Source: Allobaculum mucilyticum (GTDB lineage: Bacteria > Bacillota_I > Bacilli_A > Erysipelotrichales > Erysipelotrichaceae). Taken from it: a stretch of 64,000 nucleotides of DNA. This document shows, one piece after another, positions 55,550 through 64,000 of this stretch. The first letter of the stretch is position 1. Every line of letters begins with the position of its first letter. Below the pieces are notes generated by a model. The model searched no databases, was not told where the DNA came from, and worked only from the letters and a program-made list of their open reading frames with translations. The translations under genes and the position numbers were made by a program. The DNA lies in NCBI RefSeq assembly GCF_022701195.1, contig NZ_CP078089.1, positions 2,356,001-2,420,000 on the forward strand, read 5' to 3'.

Positions 55550-56785
55550 ATGAAGCATACTTCGAAAGTCTGGGTTACCCGGATCATTGCGGCAGCTGCA
55601 CTGATTCTTCTTGTTGTCTGCGCATTTTATAACTGGAAACTGGCTCTGCTTCTGGCCCTGATTTATGTGCTGATTCTTGCAGGACTTGCGCTGCTGCTGA
55701 TCGCACTGGCGTTTAATACGAATCATTCGTGGAGCATTCCTTCGATCATTCATAGAAACGATCTGCGTCACCAGACAGATAAAGACCTTAATGAAATTGA
55801 ATGGATCCGTCAGAAAGGACAGAACTTTTCTCTGTCACTGCCGGATCAGAAGAGTCTGGAAGGTACGCTGATCGAACATCCGGATGCCAGAGGTATCGTC
55901 TATGTCTGCCACGGCTATGGCGACTACACCTTTGAAAGTGTTCATGTTCCAGTTGTGCGCTTTTATAATCGCGGCTATTCGGTTTTTCTGCCTCATTCCC
56001 GTGGCTTCAGCGAGCAGTCCGGCTCCTGGTCTTCCATGGGCGTCTGGGAACGGGATGATCATGTACGCTGGATCTCTCAGATCCGCAGGCGCTTCCCGGA
56101 TCTGGACATCTATCTGTATGGCATCTCGATGGGCGGAGCAGCGGTCATGTCTCTGGCTGATCTGGAAACAAACGGGCAGATCCGTGCTATCGTCGAAGAC
56201 TGCGGCTATGTTTCGCTTGATCAGCAGCTGTATCACTGCATGGACTTTCTGTGCGGTCTGGATCCGTATCCGATCTATCCAGTTGCACGCTGGGTCGCCA
56301 GACGGATTCCCGGATTTGATATCTCCGCTTTTGATGCAAGAAAGCATCTGAAAAATGCCAGTGTTCCGATTCTTGCCTTCCATGGCACAGAAGATGATTT
56401 TGTTCCTTACTCCAACCTGGAGCAGGTCAAAAAGGCTGCCGGTCCTCATCTGTACCGGGCGATCACTGTCCGCCACGCTGAGCACTGCCAGAGTTTCCGT
56501 AAAGAGCCGGATCTGTATTTCTCTGAAGTCCTGAGCTTCTTTGAACGCAATGCATCGGGTCGGACGCAGAACGAAATCAGCAGCCATTTCGAACAGGCCC
56601 AGCAGGAGATCACTTTCCCGCAAAGCACAGAACAGTCCTCTCATACGGCCAAAGATGATCTGTCAGGTGAAGAGCTTCCTGACCAGCAGAGTACCGACCG
56701 TCCGGATGATTCGAAAAAGCGCAGAAAGCGCCGGTTTGGAGGCAATCCGCTTCATCTGCATGGTCAGACACCGGTTCACGCCTGA
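55550..56785 (+). CDS. Membrane-anchored alpha/beta hydrolase
   Basis: 411 residues. Start at 55550 has AAAGGCGGG upstream. Two hydrophobic helices (about 8-28 and 30-52) anchor it, followed by an alpha/beta-hydrolase fold: the oxyanion region VYVCHGYGDY, the nucleophile elbow YGISMGGAAV (Ser in GxSxG), the acid in FHGTEDDFVPY and the His in VRHAEHCQSF. A polar tail rich in Gln, Ser and Asp ends with a basic patch KKRRKRR. Relatives include serine esterases and peptidases of unknown substrate. A terminator follows. Confidence 0.9.
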   Translation: MKHTSKVWVTRIIAAAALILLVVCAFYNWKLALLLALIYVLILAGLALLLIALAFNTNHSWSIPSIIHRNDLRHQTDKDLNEIEWIRQKGQNFSLSLPDQKSLEGTLIEHPDARGIVYVCHGYGDYTFESVHVPVVRFYNRGYSVFLPHSRGFSEQSGSWSSMGVWERDDHVRWISQIRRRFPDLDIYLYGISMGGAAVMSLADLETNGQIRAIVEDCGYVSLDQQLYHCMDFLCGLDPYPIYPVARWVARRIPGFDISAFDARKHLKNASVPILAFHGTEDDFVPYSNLEQVKKAAGPHLYRAITVRHAEHCQSFRKEPDLYFSEVLSFFERNASGRTQNEISSHFEQAQQEITFPQSTEQSSHTAKDDLSGEELPDQQSTDRPDDSKKRRKRRFGGNPLHLHGQTPVHA

Positions 56786-56842
56786 TCCAGGCAGGAAAGT
56801 CTGTCGTTATTTATTCATACTTTTACTCATTGTTTTCAATCC

Positions 56843-56882
56843 GCCTGCAGAGCTGACAGGACAGCTTCTGCAGGCTTTTTTG
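56843..56882 (+). terminator. Terminator after the alpha/beta hydrolase gene
   Basis: GCCTGCAGAGCTG pairs with CAGCTTCTGCAGGC (one mismatch/bulge), followed by TTTTTT. Confidence 0.88.
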
Positions 56883-57071
56883 ATGAGATTTTCCGGAGGG
56901 GTACGGCTCTGTCAGTCAGCTGATCACTTCATTGAACCGATTCTGTCTGTGCAAAAATGCCGAAGATGAGAGGGTCTGATCAAAGAGACGGAAAGCAGGC
57001 CTTTCTTTCAGTCGGAAGAGATGAAAAGCGTACAATATCACTGAATAACAAATCAGACTGGAGTGAAAATT

Positions 57072-58541
57072 ATGGCTTGTACAACAATTCTTGCCGGCAA
57101 AAAAGCAACCTTTGACGGCTCGTGCATGATCGCCCGAAACGACGATAATGCCAACGGAAAATTTGCAGTAAAGAAGTACTGCGTTGTTCTTCCTGAAGAC
57201 CAGCCCAGAACATATACCTCTGTGATTTCGCATGTAACCATTGATCTTCCTGACAATCCGATGGCCTATACGGCTGTCCCGAACGTGAACCCCAAACTGC
57301 AGGGCATCTGGGCAGCATCAGGCATCAATGCGGCAAACGTCGCAATGACCGCAACTGAAACCATTACATCCAACGTCCGCGTACTCGGTGCAGACCCGCT
57401 GGTTGAATATGTTCCCGCAAAAGATGGAAAACCTGAACAGCCAGGCGGAATCGGCGAAGAAGATCTGCTGGTTCTGACTCTGCCGTATATTCACAGTGCA
57501 CGTGAGGGCGTACGCCGCCTTGGCGCTCTTCATGAACAGTTCGGCACGTATGAAATGAACGGCATTGCCTTCTGCGATGCGGATGAAGTCTGGTTCTTTG
57601 AATCGGTCGGCGGCCATCACTGGATCGCATCCCGTCTGCCGGATAACTGCTACGCAGTTCTGCCAAACTCATTCTCCGAAGACAGCTTTGACCTGAATGA
57701 TGCCCTGACCCGTCAGGAAAACTTCATGTGCTCCTCCGACATGCGCACCTTTATTGAAGAGAACCATCTGGCTCTGACCGATGGCGGTCTGTTCAATCCG
57801 CGTCTGGCTTTTGGCAGCCATACCGATGCAGACCATGTCTACAACACGCCGCGTATGTGGTACGGTCAGCGCTACTTCAACCCGACAACCGTTAAATGGG
57901 ACGGACCGGATGCTCAGTTCACACCGCGCAGCGATGACATGCCCTGGTGCAGAAAACCGGAACGCCTGATTACAGTTGATGATATCAAGTATGTTCTTTC
58001 TTCCAACTACCAGGGAACTCCGTATGATCCGTATACAAAGAGCCCGCAGGCTGGAATTTACCGTCCAATCGGCATCAACCGCACCGCATTTGTTTCCATC
58101 GCACAGGTCAACGGCGCTCTGCCGGAAGGCTATCGCGCTATTGAGTGGATTGCCTTTGCTTCCAACGTCTACAACTGCGTCATTCCGCAGTTTACAAACG
58201 TACTGACAGCTCCGAAGTATCTGAGCGGTACAACGATGGATGTCACCACCGGAAACCTCTACTGGGACAACCGTCTGATCAGTGCTCTGGCTGATCCGTA
58301 TCATGCAGACTGCATCGTTGATGTTGAACGTTACCAGCAGTCTCTTGGCGCAGTTTCCCGTCAGCTTGTCAATGAAGCCATTGCCAAAGCAGCGGATGTC
58401 ATAGACATCCATGCTTACCTCGCAGATGTAAACCAGAAGATTGCAGATGTCGCCAGCGTTCAGACACAGCAGCTGCTCGATACCGTTCTTCGTACATCCA
58501 CGATGGAAATGACCAACAGCTATCAGTGCTCCGACCAGTAG
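57072..58541 (+). CDS. pepD: C69-family dipeptidase (PepD/U34 type)
   Basis: A 489-residue N-terminal-nucleophile hydrolase. The start at 57072 gives MACTTILAGKKATFDGS; the cysteine at position 3 is the expected catalytic residue after processing, and NDDN nearby is conserved. GGAG lies 9 bases before the ATG. Later motifs fit: EVWFFESVGGHHWIA, RVP-like substrate loops, and DDIKYVLSSNYQGTPYDPY. There is no signal peptide, so it probably cleaves imported dipeptides in the cytoplasm, alongside the M19 enzyme upstream in the window. It ends with TAG. Confidence 0.93.
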   Translation: MACTTILAGKKATFDGSCMIARNDDNANGKFAVKKYCVVLPEDQPRTYTSVISHVTIDLPDNPMAYTAVPNVNPKLQGIWAASGINAANVAMTATETITSNVRVLGADPLVEYVPAKDGKPEQPGGIGEEDLLVLTLPYIHSAREGVRRLGALHEQFGTYEMNGIAFCDADEVWFFESVGGHHWIASRLPDNCYAVLPNSFSEDSFDLNDALTRQENFMCSSDMRTFIEENHLALTDGGLFNPRLAFGSHTDADHVYNTPRMWYGQRYFNPTTVKWDGPDAQFTPRSDDMPWCRKPERLITVDDIKYVLSSNYQGTPYDPYTKSPQAGIYRPIGINRTAFVSIAQVNGALPEGYRAIEWIAFASNVYNCVIPQFTNVLTAPKYLSGTTMDVTTGNLYWDNRLISALADPYHADCIVDVERYQQSLGAVSRQLVNEAIAKAADVIDIHAYLADVNQKIADVASVQTQQLLDTVLRTSTMEMTNSYQCSDQ

Positions 58542-58601
58542 TTGATTCGCCAGATCTGCCGGCAAAGACAGCACAGAAGCTGATACACAACCATAAACAA
58601 A

Positions 58602-58640
58602 CAACCGCAGATGCACATCAATCAGATGCATCTGCGGTTT
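58602..58640. terminator. Bidirectional terminator between pepD and trpB
   Basis: AACCGCAGATGCA pairs perfectly with TGCATCTGCGGTT (13 bp). TGCTTT follows on plus, TGTTTGTTT on minus. Confidence 0.75.
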
Positions 58641-58656
58641 GCTTTATCTTTGGGGA

Positions 58657-60042
58657 TTAGTCGTGAGATTCGGGAACTTCAGGCAGAGAAGCAAAGCCTG
58701 GAGCGAGATCTTCATCGGTTGGGATGTAGTCGCTCATTTCGCCGTTATTGAATTTCTCATAGGCGAACAGGTCAAAGTAGCCTGTACCGGTCAGACCAAA
58801 CAGGATGGTCTTTTCTTCGCCGGTTTCCTTGCATTTGAGTGCTTCATCGATCGCAACGCGGATCGCATGTGAGCTTTCAGGAGCCGGCAGAATGCCTTCA
58901 ATGCGGGCAAACTGTTCTGCAGCATCGAAGACGCTTGTCTGTTCAACGGAGCGGGCTTCGATCAGGCCCTGATCGAGCAGTTCGGAAAGCGTGCTGTTCA
59001 TGCCATGGTAGCGCAGACCGCCTGCATGGCTGGCACTCGGGATAAAGCCGGAGCCAAGGGTATACATTTTGGCCAGCGGTGTCACTTTGCCAGTATCACA
59101 GTAGTCGTAGGCATATTTGCCGCGGGTCAGGGACGGGCAGGAAGCCGGTTCAACGGCAATGAACTGGTAATCCTGTTCGCCGCGCAGCTTCTGTCCCATG
59201 AACGGAGCAATCAGACCGCCAAGGTTGCTTCCGCCGCCAGCACATCCGATGATCACATCCGGTACGACGCCGTACTGATCAAGAGCGGCTTTGGTTTCCA
59301 GGCCGATGACAGACTGATGGAGCATGACCTGGTTGAGCACGCTGCCAAGAACGTAGCGATAGCCGTCCTGACTGGATGCAGCTTCGATGGCTTCAGAAAT
59401 GGCGCAGCCAAGCGAACCGGAAGTACCAGGATGCTCTTCAAGAATCTTGCGGCCGACGCTTGTATTCATCGAAGGTGACGGAGTAACGGAAGCGCCGTAG
59501 GTGCGCATGACTTCCCGACGGAACGGTTTCTGCTCATAGGAGCACTTGACCATGTAGACCTGGCAGTCGAGATCAAAGTAGGAGCACGCCATGCTCAGCG
59601 CCGTACCCCACTGCCCGGCACCTGTTTCGGTGGTTACGCCTTTGAGGCCCTGCTTCTTGGCGTAGTAGGCCTGGGCAATGGCAGAGTTGAGTTTATGAGA
59701 GCCGCTCGTGTTGTTGCCTTCGAATTTGTAGTAGATTTTTGCGGGCGTGCCGAGCTTTTTCTCCAGACAGTAGGCGCGGACAACCGGCGAAGGACGGTAC
59801 ATTTTATAGAAATCCTGGATCTCTTCGGGAATTGGAATTTCGCGGGTCTGATCATCAAGTTCCTGCTGGACGAGCTCTTTGCAGAAGACCTTTTCAAGCT
59901 CTTCTGGTTTTACCGGCTGCAGAGTTTCGGGGTTGAGCAGAGGAGCCGGTTTCTTTTTCATATCTGCGCGCAGGTTATACCAGGCTTTGGGCATGTTTTC
60001 TTCACTCAGATAGATTTTGTAGGGGATCTTTGCTTCAGACAT
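58657..60042 (-). CDS. trpB: Orphan tryptophan synthase beta chain, TrpB2 type
   Basis: A 461-residue PLP enzyme that joins indole and serine to make tryptophan. The longer N-terminus (PLLNPETLQPVKPEELEKVF) and the opening of the catalytic part (YRPSPVVRAYCLEKKL) mark the TrpB2 group. The PLP lysine is in GSHKLNS, the catalytic Glu in TTETGAGQWGTALS, the phosphate loop is GCAGGGSNLGG. No trpA or other trp gene is nearby, so it likely salvages free indole, which fits a gut environment with indole producers. AAAGGA lies before the ATG. A perfect palindrome (60187-60202) upstream may be regulatory. Confidence 0.94.
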   Translation of the reverse strand: MSEAKIPYKIYLSEENMPKAWYNLRADMKKKPAPLLNPETLQPVKPEELEKVFCKELVQQELDDQTREIPIPEEIQDFYKMYRPSPVVRAYCLEKKLGTPAKIYYKFEGNNTSGSHKLNSAIAQAYYAKKQGLKGVTTETGAGQWGTALSMACSYFDLDCQVYMVKCSYEQKPFRREVMRTYGASVTPSPSMNTSVGRKILEEHPGTSGSLGCAISEAIEAASSQDGYRYVLGSVLNQVMLHQSVIGLETKAALDQYGVVPDVIIGCAGGGSNLGGLIAPFMGQKLRGEQDYQFIAVEPASCPSLTRGKYAYDYCDTGKVTPLAKMYTLGSGFIPSASHAGGLRYHGMNSTLSELLDQGLIEARSVEQTSVFDAAEQFARIEGILPAPESSHAIRVAIDEALKCKETGEEKTILFGLTGTGYFDLFAYEKFNNGEMSDYIPTDEDLAPGFASLPEVPESHD

Positions 60043-60186
60043 ATTCGGACAATCCTTTCATGGCGCCAGTGGGCAGGCTCTGATGGTCTGTCTTTCGTTT
60101 CTTTTTGCCAGGCGATCTGAATGAAGGCCAGCTCTGGGAGCGAAAAAACAGGAAATGAGCACGCTTAGTGCATGGCGCAAAGTCCA

Positions 60187-60202
60187 CTCCTTTATAAAGG
60201 AG
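60187..60202. promoter_or_regulatory. Perfect 16-bp palindrome upstream of trpB
   Basis: CTCCTTTATAAAGGAG lies about 145 bases before the trpB start on its 5' side. Its symmetry is that of a dimeric repressor site. No repressor is identified. Confidence 0.35.
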
Positions 60203-60267
60203 AGAACGATCAAAACGCAATTGCTTTAAAAGATCGCCTGAAGTTTGCGTGCAAAGTATTCAGAGTG

Positions 60268-60298
60268 ACAAATAAAACGGCAGACTGTATGTCTGCCG
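60268..60298 (-). terminator. Terminator of the PurF-like gene
   Basis: On the minus strand CGGCAGAC pairs with GTCTGCCG over a 5-base loop, followed by TTTTATTTG. Confidence 0.8.
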
Positions 60299-60320
60299 CT
60301 GGTTTTCATTCTTATGTGTA

Positions 60321-61802
60321 TTATTCGGCTTCTTTGTCTGCCGCTTTGTCTGCAGTTTCGTCCTGCTTATTGCCGGAATGGCATGGGCACAGCCCCTTTC
60401 CATCGAAGCAGTAGGTGCAAAGACGGCATTTTGGCAGGCCGATGGAAGCGACCATGTCGTCAAGACGATGGTAGCGAAGGCTGGTAAATCCGGAACGTCT
60501 GCGGATTTCTTCCAGCATGTTTGCATAGCGCTCGGTGTCCGGATCTGCATACTCTGCAAGGACTTCTTCGCTGACTGGATCGCCTTCCAGGTCGCGGATA
60601 ACGCGGCGGGTGATCAGATCCATGTCGGATGTCGAACGGGAGAAGTTGAGGTACTTGCAGCCGTAGAGAATCGGAGGGCATGCCGGGCGTACATGAACTT
60701 CTTTTGCGCCCGAGTTGTACAGGAACTTGGTTGTGTTGCCAAGCTGGGTTCCGCGCACGATCGAGTCATCGATCAGCAGCAGACGGCGGTCCTTGATCAT
60801 TTCTTTGACCGGGATCAGCTTCATGCTGGCAATCTGGTTGCGTCTTGCCTGGCTGGTCGGCATGAAGGAGCGCGGCCAGGTCGGGGTGTATTTAATGAAG
60901 GGTCTCGCGTAAGGGATGCCTGTGGCATTGGAATAGCCGATCGCATGAGCGACGCCGGAATCCGGTACGCCGGCTACACAGTCCGCTTCGATGTTGTCGC
61001 GGCTTGCAAGCAGTCCGCCGCAGCGGTTGCGCATCTGTTCAACGTTGATGCCCTCGTATGTGGATGTCGGATAGCCGTAGTAGACCCACAGGAAGGAACA
61101 GATCTGCATGTCTTCGTTCGGCGCTTTCATCTGTTCAACGCCATCCGGTGTGATGCGTACGATTTCGCCCGGACCTAAATCACGGTCATGTTCGTAGCCA
61201 AGGTTGAGGAAGGCACTGCTTTCGAATGTGCAGCAGTAGCCGCTGCCGTCGAGTTTGCGGCCGATGATGATTGGAGTACGTCCAAGACGGTCACGCGAAG
61301 CGTAGATGCAGTCTTCTGTCAGAATCAGAACAGACAGAGAACCGTCGACTTTCTCCTGCAGAAAGGCCAGGCCTTCGGTGAAGCTGTTTTTCGAGCAGAC
61401 CAGGGAAGCGGCCAGTTCGGTGGGGTTGATTTCACCGGTGCTCATTTCATAGAAATGGCTCATTCCATTTTCAAAGGCGAGCTTTTCAAGTTCGTCCTGG
61501 TTATTGATCTTGCCGACTGTCGTGATGGCAAACGAGCCGAGCTTGCCATGGATCAGAAGCGGCTGTGCTTCATAGTCCGAGATGCAGCCGATTCCGAGGT
61601 TTCCTTCGAAGGAATCCAGCTCTGCATCAAATTTCGTCCGGAACGGGGTGTTTTCGATGTTGTGGATGGAACGGGAGAAGCCGTCATCGCCATGAACGAC
61701 CATGCCCGCTCTGCGTGTTCCAAGGTGGGAGTGATAGTCTGTACCGAAAAATAAATCCAGCACGCAGCTGTTTTTTAAAGCTGTACCAAAAAATCCGCTC
61801 AT
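60321..61802 (-). CDS. PurF-like amidophosphoribosyltransferase paralogue lacking the catalytic cysteine
   Basis: 493 residues with the layout of glutamine PRPP amidotransferase: an N-terminal glutaminase-like domain, then a phosphoribosyltransferase domain with the PRPP loop LLIDDSIVRGTQLGN. Start at 61802 is certain (GGAGG 5 bases upstream) and gives MSGFFGTALKNSC, so the Cys that follows Met in true PurF is Ser, and glutamine hydrolysis should be lost. The segment DLFFGTDYHSHLGTRRAGMVV replaces the usual YALQHRGQE. Near the end lies a Cys cluster (KCRLCTYCFDGKGLCPC) that could hold Fe-S or zinc, then a charged tail. It may use ammonia or serve another role. No purine genes are adjacent. 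Confidence 0.88.
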   Translation of the reverse strand: MSGFFGTALKNSCVLDLFFGTDYHSHLGTRRAGMVVHGDDGFSRSIHNIENTPFRTKFDAELDSFEGNLGIGCISDYEAQPLLIHGKLGSFAITTVGKINNQDELEKLAFENGMSHFYEMSTGEINPTELAASLVCSKNSFTEGLAFLQEKVDGSLSVLILTEDCIYASRDRLGRTPIIIGRKLDGSGYCCTFESSAFLNLGYEHDRDLGPGEIVRITPDGVEQMKAPNEDMQICSFLWVYYGYPTSTYEGINVEQMRNRCGGLLASRDNIEADCVAGVPDSGVAHAIGYSNATGIPYARPFIKYTPTWPRSFMPTSQARRNQIASMKLIPVKEMIKDRRLLLIDDSIVRGTQLGNTTKFLYNSGAKEVHVRPACPPILYGCKYLNFSRSTSDMDLITRRVIRDLEGDPVSEEVLAEYADPDTERYANMLEEIRRRSGFTSLRYHRLDDMVASIGLPKCRLCTYCFDGKGLCPCHSGNKQDETADKAADKEAE

Positions 61803-61840
61803 AATTTCCTCCTTCCTGACCGCATCGGAACAGAAAAAGA

Positions 61841-61877
61841 AAAAAGACCTGTATACCTCACAGTCAGGACACAGGTC
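61841..61877 (-). terminator. Terminator-like hairpin in the leader of the PurF-like gene
   Basis: On the minus strand GACCTGT (61877-61871) pairs with ACAGGTC (61852-61846), followed by TTTTT. It lies 39 bases before the PurF-like ATG, between it and the rhodanese gene, so it is either the rhodanese terminator or an attenuator. Confidence 0.6.
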
Positions 61878-61959
61878 ATTGTAAACACGGATTTTCAAAA
61901 CTCTATCGGGATTGTTCTATATCGAGTCAGAAAATGGTTTTTTGTTTTAAATCCGGCGT

Positions 61960-62235
61960 TTATCCGCGGGCAACTTCACCGGTATAGTTCTCAATTCCGC
62001 CGATGACTGTTGTTTCGATGCCGCGTTTTGCGAGTTCTTCATGAGCAATGCCGGCATGGTAGCCAGTTACGCAGTACAGATCGGATCCGTTTTTCACATC
62101 TGCTGTTTCAATGTGGTTAAGGGGGATATTGATCGCTCCTGGGATGTGACCTTCTTTATACATCTCTGCCGGACGGACATCGATAATAGGCGTTCCATCC
62201 TTTTTTGCCTGAGCAACATATTCATCAATCGTCAT
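61960..62235 (-). CDS. Single-domain rhodanese-like sulfurtransferase
   Basis: 91 residues. MTIDEYVAQAKKDGTPIIDVRPAEMYKEGHIPGAINIPL is the classic rhodanese opening, and the active-site Cys is in LYCVTGYHAG. It is cytosolic, with no signal peptide. It probably relays persulfide sulfur; the partner is unknown. AGAAAGAAGG precedes the ATG by about 9 bases. It is upstream of the PurF-like gene on the same strand, but a terminator-like hairpin lies between them. Confidence 0.9.
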   Translation of the reverse strand: MTIDEYVAQAKKDGTPIIDVRPAEMYKEGHIPGAINIPLNHIETADVKNGSDLYCVTGYHAGIAHEELAKRGIETTVIGGIENYTGEVARG

Positions 62236-62390
62236 AAGAAGTACCTTCTTTCTACGTTTCTATTATAAAGATGCGCCCGACAAAAGTAACAAATAGCTGA
62301 AGTGTGTTCATAGATCTTGGACTGATCCGAATTTTTCAAAATAATGCTACAATTAATTGAAATTAATCTCGATTAAATTAATATTAGTAG

Positions 62391-62396
62391 TATAAT
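62391..62396 (+). promoter_or_regulatory. -10 element before the IS1182-family transposase
   Basis: A perfect TATAAT within a very AT-rich stretch 29 bases before the ATG; no convincing -35 at 16-18 bases. Confidence 0.45.
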
Positions 62397-62424
62397 ATAA
62401 TTGAATATTTCGGGGGTGTTTCTT

Positions 62425-64000
62425 ATGTCGCAGTCCAAGTTCAAACCCATTCAGATGAATCTCTTCGATCTAACCTACTCACTTTCTGATCGAAAGCTCA
62501 GAATGCTTGAATCCGGCTGGCCGGGCTATTTCAACCGTGTCATTATTCCTGAGCTGGTTAAACTTGAATCGATTTTTGAGCCTCTTTACTCAAAGAACAC
62601 CAACACCAGACCTTCAACTCCTACATACCTCGTTTTAGCTATGCTTGTTTTGAAAGATCTGTTTACTCTGACAGACGAAGAACTGGAGAGAAGCGTTACC
62701 TTTTCTCTGGAGTATCAGTTCGCTCTTGGAACAACGTCCTTTGAACATCAGCCGGTAAACCAGAGAACGCTTAACCGCTTTCGTGCTGCCAATGCCTTTT
62801 ATATGCAGCAGACTGGCATCGATCTTCTCCATGAATTTGCCGAAAAACTGGCCAAGTCTCTTAAAGACGCCTATCTTGGCACCAATCTCAAGCGGAGAAT
62901 GGACTCCATCATGGTCGATAACGGCGCCAGAAAGCTTTCAAGACTGCAGCTGGCGCATGTGGTCATTAAAAACATGCTCATGGTTTTGGATGAAAACAAA
63001 ATCGCAATCCCCGAGAATCTTCAACACTATATCGAGGACTTCGATGAGAATAAGGTTACTTATCACTCCCATACTCCGGCTGCGGCTAAACTGCAGACCG
63101 CTTTTCAGGATGCCTGTGCCGTTCGTGATCTGATTCCAGGCACGCTGAATGACTGTGAAGAAGCACAGATGCTCATCCGCTTTGTTTCCGAGCAGGTCAA
63201 CACAAACACCGATGGCTCTTTTCATTCCGTTCGTGACGGAAAAGAGCTGAACTCGACTGTCCTGAACAATCCAGTTGAGCCGGAATCGACTTTCCGTAAG
63301 AAGGCCGGTGAAAATCACCAGGGATACGTTGGCAATTTCGCTGAAACAGTCGACCTCGATACCAACCGAAAGATCATCGACTCATTTGATTTCCAGCCCA
63401 ATATCTACAGCGATTCCAAGTTCGCCAAAGATGAAATTCAGAAGATGGCTGAAGAAGGAGACGAAACAACTTTGGTTGCCGACGGAGCCTACATCAGCGT
63501 GGATAACATCAATGAAGCAGCTGAACACGGAATTCAACTTGTAGGAACTGCTATGACGGGTAAAGAAACACCCGATTTGACTGCTGATTTCGAAATCGAT
63601 GAAGAAACAAAAACGGTAACCTGCCCAAACGGAAAGACTGCAGATCGAGTAACCTACTACGAGAAAACCGATTCCTGGAATATCTCATTCCACAAAGAAA
63701 CAACCTGTAAAGATTGCCCATTCGCTGCAACTGGCCGATGCCCGATGAAAAATCACAAAAGAGTCAGATCTGGAACCATTTCCCAGAAGAAGATCCAAAG
63801 AGCACACCTTCAGCGGACCATGAAAAGTGAAGAGGCAATTGCCAATTACCGGTTCAGAAACGGTGTTGAAGCTATCCCAAACCAGCTAAGAAGGAATCAA
63901 AAAATTGATACCCTTCCGTTCAGGGGGTTAGTGCGCAAAAAATTCGGATATACGTTAGCTATTACGGCAATAAACGTAAGACGAGTGCTGAAATACGCAC
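62425..64000 (+). CDS. IS1182-family transposase (3' end outside window)
   Basis: Open from the ATG at 62425 (GGGGGTG 7 bases upstream) to the right edge, at least 525 residues. The N-terminal DUF772-type region (LVLAMLVLKDLFTLTDEELERSVTFSLEYQFALG) and RTLNRFR are typical. Catalytic acids are probably D in RMDSIMVDN, D in LVADGAYIS and E in YRFRNGVEAIPNQ. A Cys cluster (CPNG, CKDCPFAATGRCP) matches the IS1182/IS4-like insertion seen in this family. No frameshift is seen in the visible part. The IS ends could not be defined because only one side is in view. Confidence 0.93.
   Translation, partial: MSQSKFKPIQMNLFDLTYSLSDRKLRMLESGWPGYFNRVIIPELVKLESIFEPLYSKNTNTRPSTPTYLVLAMLVLKDLFTLTDEELERSVTFSLEYQFALGTTSFEHQPVNQRTLNRFRAANAFYMQQTGIDLLHEFAEKLAKSLKDAYLGTNLKRRMDSIMVDNGARKLSRLQLAHVVIKNMLMVLDENKIAIPENLQHYIEDFDENKVTYHSHTPAAAKLQTAFQDACAVRDLIPGTLNDCEEAQMLIRFVSEQVNTNTDGSFHSVRDGKELNSTVLNNPVEPESTFRKKAGENHQGYVGNFAETVDLDTNRKIIDSFDFQPNIYSDSKFAKDEIQKMAEEGDETTLVADGAYISVDNINEAAEHGIQLVGTAMTGKETPDLTADFEIDEETKTVTCPNGKTADRVTYYEKTDSWNISFHKETTCKDCPFAATGRCPMKNHKRVRSGTISQKKIQRAHLQRTMKSEEAIANYRFRNGVEAIPNQLRRNQKIDTLPFRGLVRKKFGYTLAITAINVRRVLKYA

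Larger units (their letters stand above)
62290..64000 (+). mobile_element. IS1182-family element, right part outside the window
   Basis: Inferred from the transposase at 62425. The left boundary is uncertain: the sequence turns very AT-rich from about 62290-62340, which may mark the end of the element, but no inverted repeat can be tested without the other end. Confidence 0.6.

Overview
The window comes from a low-to-mid GC Firmicute, most likely a gut member of the Erysipelotrichia. The grounds are a 16S gene with a very short V1 hairpin, a T-box in front of thrS, an ezrA / cysteine desulfurase / thiI operon, many AGGAGG-type ribosome binding sites and secreted proteins built from Gram-positive wall and host-glycan modules. 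I cannot name the species from sequence alone. All functional calls come from reading motifs; no database was searched.

Layout. 1-18.2 kb: three large secreted glycosidases that suit foraging on host glycans (GH123-like, GH29 fucosidase-like, GH110 alpha-1,3-galactosidase-like). A complete 16S-23S-5S rRNA operon with no tRNA genes sits between the first and second. All three enzymes end in the same kind of FIVAR-like tail, with no sortase signal. 18.4-21.0 kb: an unrecognised small protein, an AIM24-family protein, a HAD hydrolase broken by an in-frame amber codon, and an ArsR/SmtB repressor. 21.1-22.8 kb: a complete ISL3-family insertion sequence with a perfect 8-bp target duplication. It separates the repressor from the metal efflux genes it probably controls, a free-standing HMA domain protein and a Zn/Cd-type P1B ATPase (23.0-25.1 kb), which carry a perfect 12-2-12 palindrome at their promoter.

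25-38 kb is mostly housekeeping: M19 dipeptidase, SnoaL-like protein, a membrane protein, Tex, an AlkD-like protein, a T-box-controlled threonyl-tRNA synthetase that lacks the TGS domain, a lipoprotein overlapping thrS, rdgB and trmL. A 700-base AT-rich stretch without an obvious large gene follows. 38-50.6 kb: a wall-binding NlpC/P60-like protein, an inactive/active pair of M16 peptidases, an SSB-like protein, rpsD with a structured leader, ezrA / desulfurase / thiI, and two RNA methyltransferases (RlmA- and RlmD-like).

50.8-62.2 kb: two convergent secreted proteins sharing the same YNPNSGEHFYT-type repeats, an alpha/beta hydrolase, a C69 dipeptidase, an orphan TrpB2, a PurF paralogue that lacks the N-terminal catalytic cysteine, and a rhodanese. 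The window ends inside an IS1182-family transposase. Functionally, the secreted glycosidases and wall hydrolases point to a mucosal lifestyle, and the dipeptidases, orphan TrpB and metal efflux fit a scavenging gut commensal. Long open frames antisense to the big secreted genes were judged to be codon-usage shadows and left out.
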